64,000 nt of DNA from Dyadobacter endophyticus (GTDB lineage: Bacteria; Bacteroidota; Bacteroidia; Cytophagales; Spirosomataceae). The translations under genes and the position numbers were made by a program. Positions 58,171-64,000 of this stretch are shown here, in pieces (position 1 is the stretch's first letter; each line of letters begins with the position of its first letter). The DNA lies in the NCBI RefSeq assembly GCF_014641595.1, contig NZ_BMIA01000001.1, positions 1,984,426-2,048,425 of the forward strand, read 5' to 3'. The notes under the pieces were generated by a model, which was given only the letters and a program-made list of their open reading frames with translations, had not been told where the DNA came from and ran no database searches.

Positions 58171-59289
58171 ATGGAGAAACTCTTCGATGATAAAGATAGG
58201 AAGGATAAGCGCTATGCAAGGCACATAGAAAGAACTTACAATTTCTATGATTCGACTGCAAGGCCAGAGTTTGTAGCAATACGTGAAATGCTGAATGAAT
58301 GGTTTTCACGATATCCGGACACAGACAAACGCCAACTTAAAGGAGATTTTCGTTCGCAATTTGAATCGGCTTTCTTTGAACTTTTCATACACGAATTGTT
58401 TTTCCAACAAGGATTTTCATTATCCGCGCATCCAAGCGTTCCGAACTCTACAAGAAATCCAGATTTTCTGGCAAAAAAGGGCGACGTGGAGATATATTTA
58501 GAAGCCAAAGTAGCCACTGATAAATCCAATGAAGAGCGAACGTTTGAAAATAAGGTTGGTGCCATATATGATGAACTAGAAAAATTAATTAGTCCAGATT
58601 ACTGGATTGACATTGTAGCAATATTCTTTAAAACCAACAGGCAGGTAAAATTGAGTAAAATGAGAAGTCAAATTCAAACCTGGTTAAACGAATGCCATTC
58701 AAAACAATCACCAATCTACAACGATTACCACGAGTATAGTGAAGAATGTTACTCATACAACGACAGCGAGGTAAAAATATCCTTATGCCTCTTTCCATCC
58801 ACTATTGAAAAAGACCATCCTATCGCATCCTATTTGGGTGGTACCTATTCTGGTGGATGTGAAGAAGCTTTAATTGATGCAATTAAGACAAAGGGAAGTA
58901 AGTATGGACAATTGGACAAACCATATATCGTATGCATTAATCTTCCCGGACTAAGATATCCTCGCACAGATGAAATACACAACACTCTGTTTGGTAAACG
59001 TCGCTCAATCTCCGACCTATATCCTTATGAGTCAGTCCCTTTTTCTACTGAAATGGATGGAATCCTAAAAAATCCTGCTGGACCGGCATTTACCCAAATC
59101 TCAGCCTTTTTCATCACAAGAGTTTTCGAATCAAATCTACATATAGCAGATCACTGGCTAATAGAACACCCGAATGCGAAAAACAAGCTTGATTCCTCGA
59201 TTATAGCCCTCTCCTATTCAAATGTAATGCAGGAGAAAGATTCAACAAAAATCTCCATTGGGCAACTAATCCAGCAAAGCAGAGAATAA
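58171..59289 (+). CDS. PD-(D/E)XK-type nuclease-like protein, orphan
   Basis: The protein has 372 residues. A helix with QFESAFFELFIHE (Glu65), then PDF with Asp98 and LEAK with Glu111 and Lys113, give the E...PD...E-x-K pattern of PD-(D/E)XK nucleases (the pattern of a widely scattered hypothetical family). The C-terminal half has NLPGLRYPRTDEIHNTLFGKRR and no further motif. Codon use is more A+T-rich than the rest of the window. It may be a defence or DNA-repair nuclease; this is inference. Confidence 0.7.
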   Translation: MEKLFDDKDRKDKRYARHIERTYNFYDSTARPEFVAIREMLNEWFSRYPDTDKRQLKGDFRSQFESAFFELFIHELFFQQGFSLSAHPSVPNSTRNPDFLAKKGDVEIYLEAKVATDKSNEERTFENKVGAIYDELEKLISPDYWIDIVAIFFKTNRQVKLSKMRSQIQTWLNECHSKQSPIYNDYHEYSEECYSYNDSEVKISLCLFPSTIEKDHPIASYLGGTYSGGCEEALIDAIKTKGSKYGQLDKPYIVCINLPGLRYPRTDEIHNTLFGKRRSISDLYPYESVPFSTEMDGILKNPAGPAFTQISAFFITRVFESNLHIADHWLIEHPNAKNKLDSSIIALSYSNVMQEKDSTKISIGQLIQQSRE

Positions 59290-59318
59290 TCCCTGACGGC
59301 CCAATTTAGCCTTACAGC

Positions 59319-61568
59319 TCACCTCCCCACCCCAATCGCCCGCTCAACCTCCCCAACAAACCCCTCCAAAACCCCACTAACCCTTAAAATCCCCTCCTCA
59401 GCCTCCTTCCAATTCTTCTGCTCAATCGCCTCCCGGATCATCGGAAGCGTTTTCACCCCATACCCCGTATAAAACCCAGGAGCATAAATCTGATGCCGGT
59501 ACCAGGGCCGACGAGGCAACCCATCCGCATGAATCAGCTTCCTTTCAGTTTTGTATAAAATCTCGTTCAACTCCTTCAACTTGTCAGCGGGAAGTGTGGA
59601 GAATTTCGAGGATGCCGAAGCAAATGCCTTCGCGCTTTGTTCCAACCTCACCAGTGCATTATCCAACGGCGCGAAGTTGAGGTATGGCGCCACCGATTCA
59701 ACAGATGGTTTCACAAATGGATCTTTCGGGTCAGCCGCAGCTTCGAAGCGGCCTTCACCAAGCACTTTATTGTGATCTTCCGCTTTGGTGCGCGCGGCTT
59801 CGAGTTCCTTTTTTACTTCCGCAGTATACCCTTGCACCGTGTTCGCGAAATTGCTGAAATCGAAGGGCAGCACGTCGGCATTGGCGAAGCGGAGGACGGA
59901 ACGGCCGAGGGTTTTGGCGAGCGTTACGCCGTAGGCAAAGTCGCCGTCCTTGAAACGGGTGTAATGGTCGTAGGAATCGAAAATGGAGTGGTAGTCGCCG
60001 CCGGCATCTTCGCCGCCGTAGCCGACGTTGAGGGAGGCGATGCCGAGGTGCTGGATGAACGGCGTATAGTCAGAACCGGAACCCAGCGCGCCAATGCGCA
60101 GGTCGGCGCGGGAGCGGGCTTCCTGTTTAGCGGTCGGGGTGCCGTTCAGGATCGTACGTGAGCGCAGGCGCTCGATCACACTCGTGCCTTTTTCGGGGTC
60201 GGTGACGTCGCGGCCTACCTGGTTCACGAATTTTTCAAGCGTATGCGACCCGCCCGCGCCCAGGTATCCGCGACCGTTTCCATCGGAATTGAGATAAACG
60301 ACGGCCTTTTCCTTCAAAATAGATTGGTATTTCTCCACCCATTCCGTCGAGCCGAGCAGACCGGGCTCTTCGCCGTCCCACCAGCAGTAGACGATGGTAC
60401 GCTTCGGGTTCCAGCCCGTTTTGACGAGCTCGCCTAATGCCCGCGCTTCTTCCAGTTCAGCCACTGCGCCGCTCACCGGATCGGCCGCGCCGAATACCCA
60501 GGCGTCGTGGTGGTTACCGCGGATCACCCATTGGTCGGGAAACTCGCTGCCTTTCAGCGTCGCGATCACATTGTAGCAAGGCACGATATCGAAGTTGAAT
60601 TCCAGCTTCAAATGCACCTTCGCAGGGCCCGGGCCGACGTGGTAGGTGATCGGTAATGCGCCCCGCCAGGTCGCAGGCGCTACCTGACCGCCCAATGCTT
60701 TGAGCAGCGGCAATGCATCGCCGTACGAAATCGGCAGGACCGGGATCTTCATCATCGCTGGGGCCTCGTCCACCGACAGTCGCTTGTGCGCCGCGTCGGC
60801 CACAAAACCATTGGTGAGCGGATCGCCCGGCGCCAGCGGCAAATCCACCACCGACCCGCGCTGCACGCCCGACTCGTTTTTAAATGCCCCTTTGGGATAT
60901 ACGTCGCCCTGGAAATAGCCATCTTCCTTCGGATCGGAATAAATAATGCAGCCGATCGCACCATGCTCGTACGCTACTTTCGGCTTAATGCCCCGCCACG
61001 AACCGCCGTATTTGGCGATTACGATCTTGCCCTTCACATCTACGCCCAGCTTCGCGAGTTCTTCATAATCATCCGGCACGCCATAATTCACGAAAACCAG
61101 CTCGGCCGTCACATCGCCATTAGCAGAAAATGCATGGTACGGCGGCAGCACATCCTTCGTTTGCGCCGATGTGGCGTCCTCTTTCAAAGGTTTTTCGGTT
61201 AATGAAGCCTTGAATTTCGTCGGTTCGGTCAATTCCAGTATCCGCACTTTGGGCGTCGGGAAAAGCACATGCACTGTATCGAGCCGGGCATCGAAGCCCC
61301 ATGAAGCAAGCTTGTCGCGCAGAAAAAGCGCATTATTAAGGCCATAAGGCGAGCCCAGCTGGTGCGGAAATGCCGTCATGCGCTTCATCCAGTCGCGCAG
61401 GTTATTGGCCTGCAACTGCTTATCGAACGCCGCTTCGAGGTCCAGCTCCTTCTTCGCCGCCTCGGTACCGAAACCGAGAAGCGGTTGCTGCTGCTGCGCC
61501 TGCACGGAGGTAGCGGCCATGCCTGAAAATAATATGTAAGTAAATGTTCTTTTAAAAAGGTGTCGCAT
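59319..61568 (-). CDS. M28-family peptidase (glutamate carboxypeptidase II / transferrin-receptor type), secreted
   Basis: The protein has 749 residues with a signal peptide (about 1-24). A PA domain (about 135-300) is inserted before the zinc domain. Zinc-site motifs are GNHHDAW (His353 as first ligand) and DPVSG (Asp363 bridging), then CWWDGEEPGLLGSTEW (Glu-Glu), which is close to the human GCPII block. A dimerisation-like domain forms the C-terminus. It should act on peptides in the periplasm or outside. Confidence 0.93.
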   Translation of the reverse strand: MRHLFKRTFTYILFSGMAATSVQAQQQQPLLGFGTEAAKKELDLEAAFDKQLQANNLRDWMKRMTAFPHQLGSPYGLNNALFLRDKLASWGFDARLDTVHVLFPTPKVRILELTEPTKFKASLTEKPLKEDATSAQTKDVLPPYHAFSANGDVTAELVFVNYGVPDDYEELAKLGVDVKGKIVIAKYGGSWRGIKPKVAYEHGAIGCIIYSDPKEDGYFQGDVYPKGAFKNESGVQRGSVVDLPLAPGDPLTNGFVADAAHKRLSVDEAPAMMKIPVLPISYGDALPLLKALGGQVAPATWRGALPITYHVGPGPAKVHLKLEFNFDIVPCYNVIATLKGSEFPDQWVIRGNHHDAWVFGAADPVSGAVAELEEARALGELVKTGWNPKRTIVYCWWDGEEPGLLGSTEWVEKYQSILKEKAVVYLNSDGNGRGYLGAGGSHTLEKFVNQVGRDVTDPEKGTSVIERLRSRTILNGTPTAKQEARSRADLRIGALGSGSDYTPFIQHLGIASLNVGYGGEDAGGDYHSIFDSYDHYTRFKDGDFAYGVTLAKTLGRSVLRFANADVLPFDFSNFANTVQGYTAEVKKELEAARTKAEDHNKVLGEGRFEAAADPKDPFVKPSVESVAPYLNFAPLDNALVRLEQSAKAFASASSKFSTLPADKLKELNEILYKTERKLIHADGLPRRPWYRHQIYAPGFYTGYGVKTLPMIREAIEQKNWKEAEEGILRVSGVLEGFVGEVERAIGVGR

Positions 61569-61728
61569 AGGAACGGAGTGAAAGGTTATTGGTGATGCTT
61601 AAATATAGTGAATGCACCGTAAACGCGGACTTTTTGATCGGCGAAATTACCACCGGTTGCAAATGCCGTAAAAATGCCGCTATCATTCCCGCTCCGGAAA
61701 GGTTAAATTTGGGTAAAACAACTTCAAT

Positions 61729-62304
61729 ATGAACAACCTGAATACCTCTGAACAAATCAAAGCCCTGCGCCGGGCGAAGGGACTTTCGCAGGAAAGTCTG
61801 GCTGAAAATGCCCGCATTAATCTGCGCACATTGCAACGCATCGAAGCCGGCGACACCATCCCACGCGGTGAAACGCTCCGCCTCCTCGCGCAGGCGCTCG
61901 ACGTGCCAGTAGAGACGCTCGTACCCGCGCAAGTACAGGTGGAAGATACGTCATTCCTGAAAACCCTTAACCTCTCCGCTCTCTCTTTCTGGCTGCTGCC
62001 CCTCGGCGGTGTCCTCGTCCCGCTTGTGTTATGGCTCTACAACCGCCAACGCGTCGCGGGTGTGAACGAACTCGGCAAGCGTATCCTCAATTTCCAGATC
62101 ACCTGGGCTATTATTGTGTACAGCTTCGTGCTCATCATCATGTTCGGCCTGATGTCCGGGCGGTTCTTTTTCCACCCCTTCCTGATGGCCGGGTTTGGAT
62201 TGTTGATGGCAGTGGTCAACACCGCGGTTATCCTTACAACACATTTCCGCCTCGTCCGGGGTGAAGGGGATTATTATGGAATGGGGTTGAAGATTATTCA
62301 GTGA
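61729..62304 (+). CDS. XRE-family regulator fused to DUF4870-like membrane domain
   Basis: The protein has 191 residues. The HTH (about 8-66) has ALRRAKGLSQESLAENARINLRTLQRIEAG, and the C-terminal part (about 80-180) has three or four membrane segments with ITWAIIVYSFVLIIMFGL, matching a DUF4870-type domain. It may link membrane state to gene control. Divergent from the M28 gene at 59319-61568. Confidence 0.87.
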   Translation: MNNLNTSEQIKALRRAKGLSQESLAENARINLRTLQRIEAGDTIPRGETLRLLAQALDVPVETLVPAQVQVEDTSFLKTLNLSALSFWLLPLGGVLVPLVLWLYNRQRVAGVNELGKRILNFQITWAIIVYSFVLIIMFGLMSGRFFFHPFLMAGFGLLMAVVNTAVILTTHFRLVRGEGDYYGMGLKIIQ

Positions 62305-62341
62305 GTTTGTTGAAATGCAGGGTTTGGATTGTGGCTCTGCT

Positions 62342-62704
62342 TCACAAATGCAACACCACCAGCGCCACAATTGCCGGCAAAGCCTGCACGAAAAATATCT
62401 TCTTACTAGCCGTAACAGCCCCGTAAATCCCTGCCACGATCACACAACAAAGGAAGAAAACCCCTACGTACAGCCGCCAGTGATGGTCCTCAATGAGCAA
62501 TGACCAGACAAGCCCGGCGGCGAGGAAACCGTTGTAGAGTCCCTGGTTGGCGGCGAGGGTTTTGGTAGGCTTGAACAGCTCGGGCGCCAAAGAGCCTTTG
62601 AAGGTTTCCTTGCCTTTCGTTTCCCAGGCGAACATTTCGATGTAGAGAATGTAAAGATGTTCCAGCGCAACGAGGGCGACGAGGATGGTAGCGAGTGTTT
62701 GCAT
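62342..62704 (-). CDS. DUF1304 membrane protein
   Basis: The protein has 120 residues from the ATG at 62704; the frame to 62731 adds only charged residues. Four membrane segments and the conserved ALEHLYILYIEMFAW, NQGLYNGFLAAGLVW and YGAVTASKKIFFVQALPAI blocks fit DUF1304. Function unknown. Confidence 0.87.
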   Translation of the reverse strand: MQTLATILVALVALEHLYILYIEMFAWETKGKETFKGSLAPELFKPTKTLAANQGLYNGFLAAGLVWSLLIEDHHWRLYVGVFFLCCVIVAGIYGAVTASKKIFFVQALPAIVALVVLHL

Positions 62705-62733
62705 ATGTCTTTTTTTGAAGACAATGTACAAAA

Positions 62734-62766
62734 AAACAGGCCTTTGGGTAATGCCGAGGCCTGTTT
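62734..62766 (-). terminator. Terminator of the DUF1059 gene
   Basis: AAACAGGCCT/AGGCCTGTTT, 10 bp with a 13-base loop; a T-run follows on the minus strand. Confidence 0.85.
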
Positions 62767-62801
62767 AATCATGGAATTTTAATAGCAACCCGCGGATTTG
62801 G

Positions 62802-62975
62802 CTAGGCCTCCTCTTTAATGAGCGTTCGCAATTGATTGGCCAGCTCGGGTGATACCTGCACACCGTGTACATCGTGCGCATGTACGGCGGCCTGCGCCAG
62901 AACTTCTTCATCGGTGGCGGCCTTGATTACCCCTTCACAATCGAATCCCGCGTCGCGGCAGTGTAATGTTTTCAT
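62802..62975 (-). CDS. DUF1059 small protein
   Basis: A 57-residue frame from the ATG at 62975 to a stop at 62802-62804 begins MKTLHCRDAGFDCEGVIKA and has ATDEEVLAQAAVHAHDVHG and a short C-terminal helix, which is the DUF1059 family pattern (usually 55-70 residues, Cys6 and Cys13 present). It was likely missed by length-based gene calls. A good terminator follows at 62734. The function is unknown. Confidence 0.85.
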   Translation of the reverse strand: MKTLHCRDAGFDCEGVIKAATDEEVLAQAAVHAHDVHGVQVSPELANQLRTLIKEEA

Positions 62976-63059
62976 ATTTGGAACAGGTTAAAAGTGTACG
63001 GGCAAAAATAGCGCCCGAGACAACCAGCCGACGGTATCAAAAGATACATAAACCTAAAT

Positions 63060-63694
63060 TTATTTCAGGCGAATATACCCCCTTAGCAACATTACCTTGC
63101 CCTGCTGCTCAAAGCTTTTCAGTATCCTCGAAATGACTACGCGGGTTGTTCCCAGTTCGTAAGCAAGCTGTTGGTGGGAAATGGCAATCTTGTCGGTGCC
63201 TTCCTGCCGCGACCGGTTAGCCAGATACGTCATGACCCTTTTCTCAACCGGATCAAATGCCACGCTCTCGAATGACCCGAGCAGCTCGTCGTACCGGCTC
63301 CGGAAAGTCTGGATCAGAAATGCATTCCACGAAGGATATTTGAGCTGCCACTCGTTCACCAGACGCGACGGAAAAACAAAAATTTCCGACGGCTCGGTCG
63401 CTACTCCATACGAACGCTGGTGTTGTTGAAATACGCGGCGGAAAGCGACATCATACAGGTCTGTCCTGCGCGGACGTAGTACAGCAGGATTTCCCGATCC
63501 TCTTTTTGCTGAAAAACCCTGATTTCCCCCGTGAGAACAATCGGCAGAAAATCGAGGTATTGCCCTTCACGGACGATCATATCTCCTTTCCCTATCCGCA
63601 GGAATTTGCTATTGTGAGCCATTTCCTGCCTTAGCCCCGGCTCGACAAACATCCCGGGAAGTTTGGCCAGTATTTCATTTTTATCCATAAACAT
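63060..63694 (-). pseudogene. Crp/Fnr-family regulator, frameshifted
   Basis: The N-terminal cyclic-nucleotide-like domain (start near 63694, 97 residues, ending FNNTSVRME) and the C-terminal HTH (63060-63359, with AISHQQLAYELGTTRVVISRILKSF) are in different frames. Reading the other frame across the break gives a continuous GVATEPSEIFVFPSRLVNEW link, so one G lost from a GGG run (now two, plus-strand 63406-63407) would restore a ~210-residue protein. It is either a disrupted gene or a sequencing error. The divergent secreted-protein gene at 63880 may have been a target. Confidence 0.85.
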
Positions 63695-63879
63695 TTATTA
63701 TTCAATACATTACAATAATATTATTGAAAATATACTGAGGTTATTCGTTGTCACCGCATCTTTGCTTGAAGATCTATTATGCGGTAGAGCACGTTCGTAT
63801 TCCTGCTCATTGGATAACCGATTGCCAATATTATCTTGCCGCCAAATTTTAGCGTTCACTTCCATTCACCAATCAATCC

Positions 63880-64000
63880 ATGAAAAAACACTTTCTCGCC
63901 TGCCTGCTCCTGTATGTATGTTCACTCGCGCAAGCGCAGACGCCCGACAAAAGCTTTAAAACCGATGACCTCATCCTCCAAAAAGTAAGCGACCACGCAT
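63880..64000 (+). CDS. Start of a secreted protein (partial)
   Basis: The first 40 residues from ATG 63880: a signal peptide (MKKHFLACLLLYVCSLAQAQ) followed by a polar start ending LQKVSDHA. The KVSDHA-like start is seen in some secreted MBL-fold proteins, but the visible part is too short to name it. The frame is open to the right edge. Confidence 0.6.
   Translation, partial: MKKHFLACLLLYVCSLAQAQTPDKSFKTDDLILQKVSDHA

Noticed and set aside
1..64000. CRISPR arrays, tRNA and rRNA genes, transposases
   Set aside because: I looked for regular direct repeats, cloverleaf-type words and transposase motifs and saw none; a covariance-model search would be decisive for RNAs.

Overview
The window looks like a chromosomal segment of a Bacteroidota bacterium, most likely Cytophagales (Dyadobacter/Spirosoma type). 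The reasons are: a SusC/SusD pair, several C-terminal T9SS sorting domains, LytS/LytTR signalling, many SPII and SPI signal peptides, few Shine-Dalgarno sites, promoters of the TTTG/TAnnTTTG type, and protein families typical of that group (DUF4468, DUF3823, DUF6157, DUF1059, GlxA-type AraC). The genus is inference. I see no rRNA, tRNA, CRISPR array, transposase or phage structural module.

Layout. 0-2.6 kb: a partial gene, a metallophosphoesterase lipoprotein, a barrel-like protein and a secreted esterase. 2.6-3.6 kb: a decayed SnoaL/NTF2 gene and a higBA toxin-antitoxin pair. 3.6-9.5 kb: housekeeping and detoxification genes (SRPBCC, short UvrA, two PhnB-like proteins, hydrolase, AraC/DJ-1 regulator). 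9.6-11.4 kb: four small envelope or unknown genes. 11.4-19.9 kb: a minus-strand carbohydrate block (GH140-like, DUF1549/DUF1553 cytochrome-domain protein, DUF1501 Tat protein, GH95-like). 20.5-28.0 kb: three microcystin-dependent-protein-like tail-collar proteins, a GNAT, a DUF6916 protein and a 1674-residue beta-helix/Ig/T9SS surface protein. 28.1-33.3 kb: LytS kinase, LytTR regulator, TonB-dependent receptor and two small genes. 33.5-42.4 kb: a polysaccharide-utilisation-type locus (SusC, SusD, DUF3823, GH71/99-like) followed by an M81/MlrC metallopeptidase. 42.5-54.5 kb: mixed metabolic and envelope genes, including a PQQ-type sugar dehydrogenase, an HxlR/NmrA divergent pair and a PIN toxin-antitoxin pair whose toxin has lost its first catalytic Asp. 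54.6-59.3 kb: an accessory stretch (ParDE, SymE, XRE-ImmA/IrrE with DUF4411 PIN, PD-(D/E)XK nuclease). 59.3-64 kb: M28 peptidase, XRE membrane protein, DUF1304, an unlisted DUF1059 gene, a frameshifted Crp/Fnr regulator and the start of a secreted protein.

The most interesting unit is 20.5-29.9 kb. Three paralogous tail-collar proteins, each keeping an HxH metal-site motif, sit in one run with a GNAT, DUF6916 and a giant T9SS-exported surface protein, and a two-component pair follows. There is no capsid, sheath, baseplate or lysis gene, so this is not a prophage remnant in any obvious way. It could be a bacterial surface-fibre system of unknown function. The second unit of interest is the accessory island at 54.6-59.3 kb, which mixes addiction-type genes with an orphan nuclease and has visibly more A+T-rich genes at its right end.

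All functional names rest on reading motifs and recalled family resemblance; no database search was run.
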